Part shown: piece after piece, positions 12,167 to 23,943 of the stretch
Position numbering within the stretch: position 1 is the stretch's first letter
How the letters are laid out: each line of letters begins with the position of its first letter
The notes under the pieces: generated by a model
The model's input: the letters and a program-made list of their open reading frames with translations, nothing else
Told to the model about the DNA's origin: nothing
Databases searched by the model: none
NCBI RefSeq assembly: GCF_954871325.1
Contig: NC_088776.1
Location: forward strand, 3,603,985-3,667,984
Direction: 5' to 3'
Length of the DNA stretch: 64,000 nt
Source of the DNA: Gordionus sp. m RMFG-2023
Lineage: Eukaryota; Nematomorpha; Gordioida; Chordodea; Parachordodidae
Made by a program: the position numbers and the translations under genes

Positions 12167-14105
12167 AATATTTATTTTTAATTTTTATATATAATAATGG
12201 CGATTTAAAAATTAATACGTCCCGGGGGGCCGGGTTGCAGGTTTCTGATAAATATTAATAAAAAGTTTTATAAATATATTACCAAATAAAACACCTGTAA
12301 ACCCTGTAAATATAGCTTTTTTATTACGTTAAGTATCATATTAACCTTTGAAATATTATTTTAAACTTATTTTACATATTGTAAATGGTTATAGTCTAAT
12401 TTTCTTCATTTATATATATTTTAGAATTATCGTACAATCTGTTTTGCTTTTATTTTTCTTATTATCAATCATAGGCATTTAAATGGTCTTTAACAATCAC
12501 AGCGGAACTTCTTTGTCTATTATTGTCCTCATATTTATATGATTAAAATAATTATTGAAGAAAACATCTTTCTTACTATATTTATTAACCTATCAAAAAG
12601 CTTTTCTTTTTTATACTATCCTCATCCTTAAAATGATAATAACTCTTCTCTTAATCACCCTCTTTTTAGGTTTTATATCCCATTTACCAGTTTTACCACT
12701 AAAAACGGGAGTTTTATCTTTAAAATATAATTCCAGTTAACCATTCTATAGAGTTTATTATTTTGTCATTATAGTTACCTTTATCATTACCTTTATCATT
12801 ATCATTATTTTTATATAATTTATATATATACCTTTAATAAATAAAAGATATCGGAATTTTAAAATAAATTAGAAATGATACACTGTCATTTTTTTTTGGT
12901 TTGGTAGAGTTAGTTATATAATTTATTATAGTAGGGTCGTTAGGAGGAAATGAATAGGGGCTCAACACCTTGAAAACTTTTGTAAAACTGATATGATCTT
13001 TTTACTGAAAATTTTAGCAGAAATTAATCGATATTTAGAGCTATTCAATACACGCTGAAATGCAACTCCAATCAAATTTGAAAATTCTAAAAATGACCCC
13101 CCGATGAATGATTTAAAATCAATCGATAAAAATCCCCAAGGATTCATGGCGACATGTATAATGTAAATTACAATAAAAAACATATTTATCAAAATATTAA
13201 ATTAATTAGAAGCAAATAAATTTGGGAGATATAACGAGAATAGGGTAAAGCAGGGTTGTGAATCCTTCGATAAAAACAAAGGGGTTGGGTCAAGGTCCGA
13301 GTTTTGGAGACACAATTTATTTTATTATATTCTAAATGTTTTACTTAAACGCATAGCCATTAATATCTTTTATAATAAAATATTATTACCTACACTACAC
13401 TACAAATGAATCAGATATTTTGTTAAGGAAGGGAGGGGAATTTTATTGGAGATCTTTCTTTAGGTCCACTTATTGTAGGCCTTTAGCTATATTGTAAAGA
13501 TAATCTTAGGTTTTTCACTTTTTTTAAATATAAAAAGGATTTTTTTTTTAAAGATCTTGAATTATAATCTATATTTAAAAAGTTATTCATTTTCACTAAT
13601 TTATTTTTACTAATTTATCTTTCAAATTCGTAATATATTGGTTTACATTTTTTTGGAGGGAGGGCTGTATAGTGGGAAAATTTTTATTACCTTGAAATGA
13701 TATTTACAGGCATTCGCGATGAGGGTGGGAGGGGGGGCTGGTTAGGCGCCTGTTACAAACTTCCCAATATTTACTAAAATTGTTCGTGAACATTAAAAAA
13801 AATTTACTATGAAAAACAAATGGAAAGCAACCTAACCAAAAAAAATGTTCAATATTTATCAAAATGATAAGCATTTACCCTGAATTCATAGTGGCGCGAT
13901 TGCGATTTAGACGCGATAAATACAAAATATAGTAAATATGATATAGCATTCATAGTTACCGATCGCGCGATTTGATACGCGAAAGCAAATCGCCGCGATT
14001 TTTTCAAAACACCAATCATTTTGTGTTTATCGCGAGATTTTGAAATAGTGCTTCGGATTTTGCGCTACTTTTAAATTTAGCGCTAATTTTTTATTAATTG
14101 AAATG

Positions 14106-14728
14106 AATTCAATGACAACCTTTTTTAATGATATAAAACCAAAGGATCAAGTTAAAATTATGATTTAAATTTAATTTTTTTTTAGAAAATAGATAAAATA
14201 GCTTTTATAGATGCAAATGATATATTTAATGAAATAACAGGAGGTATACATGAATGTAAAATATAACATTTTAATTAATAAAATATATTTATTATTTAGG
14301 TGATCTCATTGATAGTGAGAATATATCAGATGATATATTTATTCCCAAAGATTCTGCAGCACTAAATCTTAGTAATGATTCTTGTAATTAATAATATCTA
14401 AAAATTTATATTATCTTTTATATAGAATCTATGTCCTGTGTTGGGTCACCTAGTTATTATTATAAATGTCCTAAGAGAAAGAACAATGATATGGGTAATT
14501 TATATTTATTGATAAATTTTAAATAGATGACTATAGGAAATTAATGAAAATAAGAAGCAGATTAAGCATTAATAACCTTGGAAATGCTTAAAAATAAATC
14601 AACAGAACATGCAATATGTTTAATGTTAAAAGAAAAATTAGATGATTGTACCAAAGAGGAAAAAAAAGAAATAACAAATAAAATATTTAATATTATAATA
14701 GATTATTTTGTATATAATTTTGTTATTT
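14106..14728 (+). pseudogene. Decayed Harbinger-type accessory protein exons
   Basis: Short exon-like pieces with GT/AG borders run from ATG at 14106: NSMTTFFNDIKPKDQ; KIDKIAFIDANDIFNEITG; DLIDSENISDDIFIPKD; SMSCVGSPSYYYKCPKRKNN; and finally TLEMLKNKSTEHAICLML followed by a Lys/Glu-rich helix (TKEEKKEITNKIFNIIIDYF). The last segment resembles the C-terminal helical (BESS-like) tail of MADF/Myb proteins coded by Harbinger elements. The pieces do not join in a single frame without a stop, so the gene is broken. A partial duplicate of the last parts lies at about 14795-15180. Confidence 0.4.
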
Positions 14729-15236
14729 GAAATATATATTTTGTATGTATGTATTTATATTATTTGAAATAAACATTTTGTGAAATACATTGAATGATAT
14801 AATTATTCCCAAAAGTCCTGCATTAATTAAGCCTTGTACTGAGTTTGGTAATTAATAATGTCTAAATATATATAATTTTATAATGAATGATCTTTATCTT
14901 AGAGAAAGTTTAATGACATTGGTAATTTATGTTAACTTGCTTATTTTTTCAATAGATGAATTTAGAACAACTATATAGCTTTTTTAGTGACATATTCCTA
15001 CATATATATTTTATGAGTTTAGACTATATTAATAATAACTTTATTTTTTATTATAATATATATAAAATACAAAACAAGATATTTATAAAAATTAGCTGAT
15101 TGTACCAATCAGGAAAAAAAAAGAAATAACAACTAGAATACTTGATATTATAAAAGATTATTGATTAAAATTATTTTGAATATATTTTTGTTATTTGAAA
15201 CTATATTAATAATAACTTTATTTTTATTATAATATA

Positions 15237-15345
15237 TATAAAATACAAAACAAGGTATTTATATAAAATACAAAACAAGGTATTTATATAAAATACAAAA
15301 CAAGGTATTTATATAAAATACAAAACAAGATATTTATATCATACA
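15237..15345. repeat. 25-bp tandem repeat inside the Harbinger-like element
   Basis: Four near-identical 25-bp units (aaaatacaaaacaaggtatt + tatat). Confidence 0.85.
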
Positions 15346-16296
15346 AAATAAGATATGATTAAATTTATAAAAATCTGTAATATAGGATTTTAATATAAAT
15401 ATAAGCATAATTATGGAATGAATCAGAATAGCAGTGTTGATTTAATACTATATGAATCTTATGTTGCTAAATACCTAAATAAAAATTATATTTAAATAAT
15501 AAATTGCTTATTTTTACCTTAAACAAACAAACCATAAGCTTTTCTTCAGCACTTATAGGATGTTTTATAAAATTGGTACATTTGGTATGTAATAAAGGTT
15601 TTACAAGTTTGAGTATATAATAAAAGGTTTCCTAAATTAAAATGAATTATAGATAAAATAGAATAAAATTACTTTAGTCATTCTCATATAGTTGAAAAAT
15701 TTAGGCTCATTTTTTAATAGTTTAGGAAAGAGGACATAAAATTCGCCCTCTTTTGTTTTATTAAAAGATAGTATCTTCTCCTCATCAAGATCATTCTGTA
15801 AAAAAATAATAATTTGAGGATGGATACCATTTTAAATTAATAACGCTGCAATGCACAATAATGAAAATCGCTGCGATCGATCCAGCTGATCGGTCGCTGC
15901 GATATCGCGGCGAAATCGCAATCGCTCTTCACTATGAATTCAGGGTTATCCAAATGAATAAAGATATATTTCCACAACATATTATTTACCCTATGATTTA
16001 ATCGCCTAAATATTCTGTATACTAAATATTTCTTTTATCATTATAATATTAATTGCAATAAAAGAATCGTTAATGCTTATTATTTAAGATTAAAATAAGA
16101 AAAATAATGATATATTTTTTTTAATTAAATTAAAATTTGTGTACTAAAATAATAGCACATATATTATTTACATAGAAGGCACTTTCAAAAATATTAAAGG
16201 TAATAACAAAAACTGATTTGATATAATGTATGTAGCGAAAAGGCGTTGCGTTTATGACCTATTATAGATTTAATTTAGATCGTCGGGATGATGAAG

Positions 16297-17939
16297 ATTA
16301 GTGACTTTTATAATCACATATCATAACTTATATTTTTTTTGATGACACGATTTATGAAAAAAATTTTTTTTTTGAATAAACTGTTTTTCTTTGATTTTAT
16401 TTTTTAAAGTTTATATCAATATTTCTGCACTCAACCATATGCTGTTAACAGGTAGCCCATCTGGTCCCATAGCTTTGCCCCTTTTCATCTTTAGGCTTTT
16501 AGACTTTACTTTATTGACCGTAGAACAACTGTCCATGTTAGCGGACCTAGTGGAACTAACCGATCCATTAGATTTTCACTTGTTTAGAAAAAATTGAAAG
16601 TAGCGTCGCCACCGATCACCTAGTGCTGACGATCCACGCTTATTCTATCCTCCTACTTATCATTACACATATGATATCCAGAATTTTATCTATGCTATCA
16701 TCTATTTTCTACATTATTTTATCTTCTTTCAAATCCAATTTCTTAGCCATCACCATACGCCCTGTTTTTTTTGTGTCATCAAGACGGCTTTTTTTGGTGT
16801 TCTTTTAACCGCCTTAATAAGCGTTTTTGTAGTTCGGGTCTTGAGAAATATACCATACCTTGTACCGTCCTCTATTTCTTGTTTACTCAATTTTGGACTT
16901 CCCCATTCCACCACCAGATCTCCTTCTCCATCACTATACTGCCCACCATTTACTGTGCCATCTTGCTCCAGGTATTCCCGGTCTCATCAAGTTTTTTGGC
17001 AAATTTTGGAAATTAATTTTTTTTTGAGTTTTGGACATGATCTTAAAGAGAGTAAATTTAATGTACTTATGGATTTTTTTTTTGATTGTTGAAAAAATAG
17101 ATAAATATGAAATTATATGATTTAAAATCATATTTTAAATCTAAAAATTTTTTTTTTATTTTAATTTAATATAATAATGTCTTTCGTGTTCGAATGTTTT
17201 ATATTGACGATATTATTCCAAACTCTTCTACAAAAAGTAAGAATTCGGTTACGAAACAGTGAAAAATTGAGAATTTCGCTTGTAACCTCTTTTTAAAGTA
17301 CATTTTGAAAATCGATATTAATAAGATGCTAGGGAAAGTAAATATATATATATTTAAGATTAAGTTTTTTTTTAAAAGAAAAATCTCCAAAAATGGACGA
17401 AATATCATCTTTTGTCCTCAATTTGATTCCCTAGGGAATAAGGAGAATATTTCGCCCATTTTTGGAGTAAAAAAAACTTAATTTAAATAAGATGTATTTT
17501 TACTTCCATACTATCTATAAATCAATTTAGCCGATATACATATTAATGCTCTGATGTAATTGTGATTAAGTCAACTTATTTGAGGAAAATTAATTTTCTA
17601 GGAGATATAAGCGAGATTTTCCAATTTTTCGCTGTTTCGTTTTACGTCGTGCTCTAACCAAAAAATAAATATTTGTATGTATATGAGTTGAGTATACTAA
17701 TGTTTTGGATTTATAAATATTTTCTAATTATTATTGTGTTTTTCTTGTTAATCATCTTTAATTTGATAAGGACCTAATACCGTGTCCTAGCCAAATTATT
17801 TATTTTAATTTATATATATATACTTGTTATATTGGTTTCCCCCCCCTATATATTCTCTATTTTATTCTAATTGCTTATTAATGGTATATAATTTTATTTA
17901 ATTTGGGTAAATAACATTATTTTTTATTGTTAATAATTT
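16297..17939. other. Spacer between repeat copies 2 and 3
   Basis: Sequence unique to this interval, AT-rich outside the retrotransposon relic at 16400-17020. I see no host gene in 17030-17939. A poly-T/poly-C stretch lies near 17840. Confidence 0.6.
16400..17020 (-). mobile_element. Non-LTR retrotransposon (LINE) relic
   Basis: The minus strand reads, near 16960-16900, GEGDLWWWNGEVQN, the 'WWWNeeVQ' block that links endonuclease and reverse transcriptase in several LINE clades. Near 16520-16430 it reads LKMKRGKAMGPDGLPVN, the 'L-nGKA-GPDGip' motif at the start of the reverse transcriptase. Stops and frame changes lie between the two and the rest of the reverse transcriptase is missing, so this is a short dead piece. 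Clade is uncertain (RTE or CR1/Jockey-like). Confidence 0.6.
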
Positions 17940-17981
17940 AGAGTAAAGATGTATAGCTTTGAACATCATTGATTTTTATGC

Positions 17982-18220
17982 AGGAAGGAAGGAAGGAAGG
18001 AAGGAAGGAAGGAAGGAAGGAAGGAAGGAAGGAAGGAAGGAAGGAAGGAAGGAAGGAAGGAAGGAAGGAAGGAAGGAAGGAAGGAAGGAAGGAAGGAAGG
18101 AAGGAAGGAAGGAAGGAAGGAAGGAAGGAAGGAAGGAAGGAAGGAAGGAAGGAAGGAAGGAAGGAAGGAAGGAAGGAAGGAAGGAAGGAAGGAAGGAAGG
18201 AAAGAATGAAGGAAGGAAGG
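17982..18220. repeat. (GGAA)n microsatellite
   Basis: About 240 bp of GGAA repeat. All frames on both strands are open through it by composition only. Confidence 0.95.
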
Positions 18221-18425
18221 AAAGTCAACACCATACATTTAAATTTGTAGACTTATCCTATTTCCTAAATTAACTAATACGCTTTGGTTCCAAACCTATT
18301 TTTTATATCTAAAAAAAAATATTCCTCTTTTAGAAATTTATCCATATATACAATGACAAAAAAAATTGTTTTTTTTTGTAAAATTATAATTCAATCAATT
18401 CCTAAATCTTTTCACGCACTTTTAG

Positions 18426-18490
18426 AAATGGCCAGAGGTTCAATTATCCATGGTCGATGAAGTTCTACCAAATCCAAATTTAGCTGTGAA
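18426..18490 (+). other. Exon-like conserved island in repeat unit (copy 3)
   Basis: The counterpart of 288-352: 65 nt between tttag and GTAAAA, open, reading KWPEVQLSMVDEVLPNPNL. See the copy 1 entry. Confidence 0.4.
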
Positions 18491-20527
18491 GTAAAAAAAA
18501 TTTTTTTAAAAAAAGATGATTTATTTTTTTAAGGGGTTTGGAATATGGACTAAATTAAGTTCTGATTCCATTTCCTGTTCTGATAAATACTTTTCCGGTT
18601 TTGAGTTTTTTCCCAAAGCATTAAAACTAAATTCTGGTGCCAAAACTGTCTATAAAATAACTTAAGGGAAGAAAAAAAATCGAGAAATTTAAATACTTCA
18701 AGTTTGGGAACCCTGGACTAAACATGGGTTCCGGTTCCAAATACTTTTTGGAAAAGGTGATTTTGATTTCTGGTTCCCATAATTTTCGAATTAGATTCTG
18801 GGTTTTTAGATTTGGCGCGGTTTTTGTTAGTTCTTACATTACAGTTTTGGTGGCTTTAAGCTTTTAAAGAGCAATTTTTATTAAAAAAATTAGAAGTTTA
18901 GACAATAAATAAACCCTCTAAAATGAATTTACACATTTTGGGCAAAATAAAGTGTTGCACATAAATTATACGCACTTTTTGTTAAAGCAAACGGGGTTCT
19001 TAATTCTGTTTTCAAACTTAGCGCTAAATAAAAACCATCTAGAATGATTCAATACATAGTTACCAGGTTCTCTTCGCCCCATCAGCAGGAGACTACCGCT
19101 AATTTTTTTTTATCTCAAACACCCACAAAAACGTTCAAAGGCAATTCTACCGTTATTTGAATCTATATCTGTTTTAACGTTTAATCTAAGGAATTGTCAA
19201 TAAACATGTCCAGTTTGTTTTATAAGCGATATATCCTCAAATGAATAAATATCAGAAACCTTCTTCCTTTTATTTCCTATTTGTAAGCTAGTCTCTACAC
19301 GACTAGTAAACTTTTTCAAGATGCCCAATATTCTAGCCAGGAAGATTTTACTCACTGATGGCAAAAAGGTTTGTATAATATCTATTAACATTATCGCCAG
19401 GCTTATAAATACTCTTTTTGGCTAAAATACTGCGTTAACCTTTTTTTAAAAAAAATTGAGCCGTTTACCACTAAATACGACCATACGAGCACATCCCCCC
19501 TCTTTAGTTTGCGAGTAAAGCGAGGTATCGTCTTGTATATAATTATAAAATTTAAAGTTTTTCTAGATGTTATTAACTATCTTTTTAAAAGAGATATTTT
19601 CAATGTTCAATTGCCCATTTCATTTCATAAGTATCGCATTTTATATAAGAAAATTTTGAAATATCGTTTAAAAATTTAGAAAATATCTTCAATCGTATAA
19701 AAATTTGGTTCTAACATTAGATAACGAAAAGATGATAACATCAATAAATATATAAAATTATGAGAATAAAATGATACTTGATTCTAAATAGATATTAAAT
19801 GTCATAATCTCCATCTTTTTATATTAAAGCTAAGCATTTTAAAATATAATGGAGTTTTAATGTTGTATTATTTCTCGGTTATTTGGACAGTATCAGGAGT
19901 AAATTTTTCCTGGTTTATGAGGGTGACTTGCAGTGATTTGTTAATATTTCTTACAATGAATTTAATATAATTAAAATAATAACCAATTAAGTATTTTTAA
20001 ATTTGAAAGTTTGTTTTGCGTTAAGTCTATGTATGTAAAAAAAAACTATACCCTATCAGGCCGTGTGCTCTTGGTCGGCTTATTACTAAATAGCCAAAAA
20101 ATTTTATTAAAAAAAACGAAAAAAACAACAAAAAAACATGCAAAAAACAAATAGAAAATTTTTTTTAAGAAACGAAAAAAAAACATAACCAAATAAACAA
20201 AAAAAACAAATCCTCATTCTAAAACTTTTTAGACAATGATAAAAATGCAATTAAGTATTCAAATTAAGCCGACCTAGGAACATAGCCTTAAATTGGGGGG
20301 AAAAAAATAATAAAAAACTAGTATTCATAAAATAAAACGCAAAAAATACGTTTTTAATTTAGGATTATTTATAAAGGAAATAAATTACATTGTTTTTTTT
20401 TTATAAAATACAATTTTCCTCTTGTCAAATCGAAAAATTTTGACCTGGCAATTCTCTAAAAGAGGTTAAAAATTTTTTAACTATATATATAAATATAAAT
20501 ATAAATTAGTTGCCATTTTGTTGCAGT

Positions 20528-20735
20528 TTCGATGGCTGAAAATTTTGTAGATATTCTTATTTCCGGTTTCTGGAATATGATTTATATTACTTTTTTTTAA
20601 AAAAAATTTATCAATAAAAAAAGAGAAAACTTAAAGCAAAGGGTATCTAAGGAGAAGGTGGAAATGTTGGAATCAATAGCTTCCCGTCAGAAAAACGATG
20701 TTGTAGACGTTAATTTGAATGGTACAAATAAATAA
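20528..20735 (+). other. Coding-like pair of islands in repeat unit (copy 3)
   Basis: After an acceptor-like gttgcag, ATG at 20532 reads MAENFVDILIS up to a possible donor (TTCCG|GTTTCT). After an A/T-rich gap, the frame VSKEKVEMLESIASRQKNDV continues to NGTNK and TAA at 20735. Copies 1 (about 2545-2745) and 2 (about 7250-7455) retain the second island almost unchanged. No domain is recognised. It may be exons of the same unknown gene as the other islands. Confidence 0.35.
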
Positions 20736-21220
20736 ACGTAACATTAAAAATTTATTAATTCTTTTATTAAAGTGGTAGAGACTAAATATAAATAATGTGA
20801 AGCTAGAGATCTGAAATATCCTCTTTTCTTTTTGTTAATTTTTTTTTTATAAATTAAGAATTCAAATATATTATTATATCTACCAAAAATAAAAAAGAGG
20901 GTTCTGGACCGGGGCTGGTTCGATCTCATTTATAAAATGTTTTAGGTTAAGTTCCCTATTATCAGATTTCCGCTAAATAGTGTTCAAAACAGCACCCGAA
21001 TTCGGGTGCAGAAAACCCTGCAAAAAATGATTTACGAATGGGGGATAGGAAACTCGAACTCATATAAAAATATTGTTTACTAGTTAGGTCGGGGCTAGAA
21101 AGCTTACTACGCAGGGGTTCTAACAGTACAGATTTTTAGTGGGTTATTAATTTATTCAGCATTTAAAATTTATAGAGGTTTTCAGTATGGATTAGGAATT
21201 TGTTTTGCTAGAAAATTGTT

Positions 21221-21222
21221 AA

Positions 21223-21306
<84 letters not shown>

Positions 21307-21310
21307 AAAA
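21221..21310. repeat. (GAAA)n microsatellite
   Basis: A GAAA tract at the conserved position of the large repeat unit. Confidence 0.95.
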
Positions 21311-21454
21311 AAAGGATTATAATTTTAAATAATTAATTATAACGTTTGAAAAACTCATATGTAAAAAACTGTGTTATATTTATTGCCATCTTTATTATAA
21401 TTATAAATTATAAATATAATTTTTGAATATAAACCACATAACCAAAATTCAGCG

Positions 21455-21640
21455 TTGAGGGTGAAAAGAGCCTTGTTGAAAAAAAAGGTGGCGTCTAAGG
21501 GTGCTGGCGATGGTCTTGATCAATTCAGTACGAAAAAGACCAAAGTATTGGTTATAACTAGACCAACTAAAAAACCTGTAACCACCAAATGCGTTCCTGA
21601 TATGATTTGGTCATTATATCTTTGGGAATGTGGTATTTAA
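21455..21640 (+). other. Conserved small open frame in repeat unit, copy 3
   Basis: The third copy of the frame at 3946-4143 and 8699-8911, here reading VKRALLKKKVASKGAGDG with VLVITRPTKKP. It ends early compared with the other two. Confidence 0.4.
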
Positions 21641-23943
21641 TGTTTTTTTTAAAAAAAATTTTTTATTATTTAAAATAAATTGGTTATATTTATTTTAATT
21701 ATTATTGTTTTGCTTATAGATAAATCTAATTTTACAACTATTTGATCTCCATTTTTTTTACCGTGGAATTTATATGTTCATTTGTTTTTCACGACCCCGA
21801 AAAAGTTTTTTTAATAGAATTATGTCGAGGTGAATATGGGCGGAAGATATTCAATTCGATTTTTATAGTTATCGATAATGAGACACTTGTGTATTGCAGC
21901 ATCTGGAGGAATTGCTATTCGTCCTCTCAGATATAGGATGAAAAGCAACTAATCATAGGGTCTGGAACAGATAAAATATAATTAATATAAAACAATTTAA
22001 ATTTTTAAAAAAATTATTTTTTATATTAATAAATATCAGAGATGGTGCTATTTCCAAGGCCTACCAGGATTTTTTTTTAAAAATATATAATATTTATTTT
22101 TAATTTTTATATATAATAATGGCGATTTAAAAATTTGGCTAATTTTCTTTAATTATATATATTTTAGAATTATCGTACAATCTGTTTTGCTTTTATTTTT
22201 TTTATTATCAATCATAGGCATTTGAATGGTCTTTAACAATCACAGCGGGACTTCTTGGTCTATTACTATCCTCATATTTATTTGATTAAAATAATTATTG
22301 AAGCAATTATCTCTCTTACTATATTTATTAACCTATCAAAAAGCTTTTCTTTTTTATACTATCCTCATCCTTAAATTGATAATAACTCTTCTCTTAATCA
22401 CCCTCTTTTTAGGTTTTATATCTCATTTACCAGTTTTACCACTAAAAACGGGAGTTTTATCGTAAAAATATAATTCCAGTTAAACATTATATAGAGTTTA
22501 TTATCTTTGTCGTTATAGTTACCATCATTATTATTATTTTTATATAATTTATATATATACTTTTAATAAATAAAAGATATCGGAATTTTAAAATAAATTA
22601 GAAATGATACACTGTCATTTTTTTTTGGTTTAGTATAGTAATATAATTCATTATAGTAGGGTCATTAGGAGGAAATGAATAGGGGCTCAACACCTTAAAA
22701 ACTTTGGAGAACTCTAAAAAATAGTGAATTTTTTTAAGATATGATCTTTTTCTGAAAATGTGGGGAGAAATTAATCGATATCCAGAGCAATTCAATACAC
22801 GCTGAAATGCAACTCCAATCAAATCAGATTTTTTTGAAAATTCTAAAAATGACCCCCCGATGAATGATTCAAAGTATTAAATTAATTAGAAGCAAATAAA
22901 TTTGATAGATATAAACGAGAATAGGGTAAAGCAGGGTTGTGAATCCTTCGACAAAAACAAAGGGTTTGGGTCCAGGTCCGAGTTTTGGAGACAAATTTAT
23001 TTGTTAAATTATTATATTCTAAATGTTTTACTTAATCGCATAGCCATTAATATAATTTATAATAAAATATTATTACCCTACATACAAATGAATCAGATAT
23101 TTTGTTAAGGAAGGGAAGGGGTAAATTTTATTGGAGATCTTTCTTTAGGTCTACTTATTGTAGGCCTTTAGCTATATTATAAAAATAATCTTGGTTTTTC
23201 ACTTTTTTCAAATATAAAAATGATTTTTTTTTTAAAAGATCTTGAATTATGATCTATATTTATAAAGTTATTCACTTTTACTAATTTATTTTTACTAATT
23301 TATCATTCAAATTCGTAATATATTGGTTTACATTTTTTTGGGGTGAGGGCTGTGTAGTGGGAAAATTTTTATTACCTTGAAATGATATTTACAGGCATTC
23401 GCGATGAGGGTGGGGGGGGGGGGCTGGTTAGGCGCCTGTTACAAACTTCCCAATATTTTACTTACTAAAATTGTTCGTGAACATTAAAAAAAATTACTAT
23501 AAAAAACAAATAAAAAGCAACCTAACCAAAAAAATCTTCAATATTTATCAATATGATAAGCATTTATCCAAATGAATAAAGATATATTTCCACAACATAT
23601 TATTTACTATAATTTAATTGCCTAAATATTCTGTATACTAAATATTTCTTTTATCATTATAATCGTTAACGTTTATTATTTAAGATTAAAATAAGAAAAA
23701 TAATGATATATTTTTATTAATTCTAAATTAACATTTGTGTACTAAAATAATAGAACATATATTATTTACATATAATATAAGGTACTTTATAAAATATTAA
23801 AAGTAATAACAAAAATTGATTTGATGTAATATATGTAGCGAAAGGGCGTTGCTTATATGACTTATTATAGATTTAATTTAGATCGTCGGGATGATGAAGT
23901 ATTAGCAAAATTTTAGATTCGGTCAAACGACTGATTTAAAAAG

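Larger units (their letters stand above)
13877..15945 (+). mobile_element. PIF/Harbinger-like DNA transposon relic
   Basis: A 2069-bp insertion in repeat copy 2. It starts CCCTGAATTCATAGTG and ends in the inverse, CACTATGAATTCAGGG, with further imperfect inverted similarity built from 'gcgattgcgattt' and 'atcgcg'. It is bordered on each side by TTA, whereas copy 3 has the uninterrupted site gcatttatcc; a 3-bp TWA duplication is typical of PIF/Harbinger. Interior exons on the + strand resemble the second, DNA-binding Harbinger protein, and no DDE nuclease is recognisable. A truncated relative with the same end lies at 27064-27264. Confidence 0.7.
17940..23899. repeat. Large repeat unit, copy 3 (most complete)
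   Basis: The full-length reference copy: the (GGAA)n flank begins at 17940, coding-like islands lie at 18426-18490, about 20532-20735 and 21455-21640, (GAAA)n is at 21221-21310, and the 3' part from 22000 to 23899 matches 12175-16296. It carries the empty sites of both insertions found in copy 2 and lacks the GC-rich minisatellite. It ends 44 bp before the start codon of the FBXO22-like gene. Confidence 0.8.

Noticed and set aside
17938-18273. Long open frames on both strands through the GGAA array (Pro-Ser-Phe-Leu and Lys-Glu-Gly-Arg repeats)
   Set aside because: A pure tetranucleotide repeat is open in all frames; no start context or non-repeat domain.
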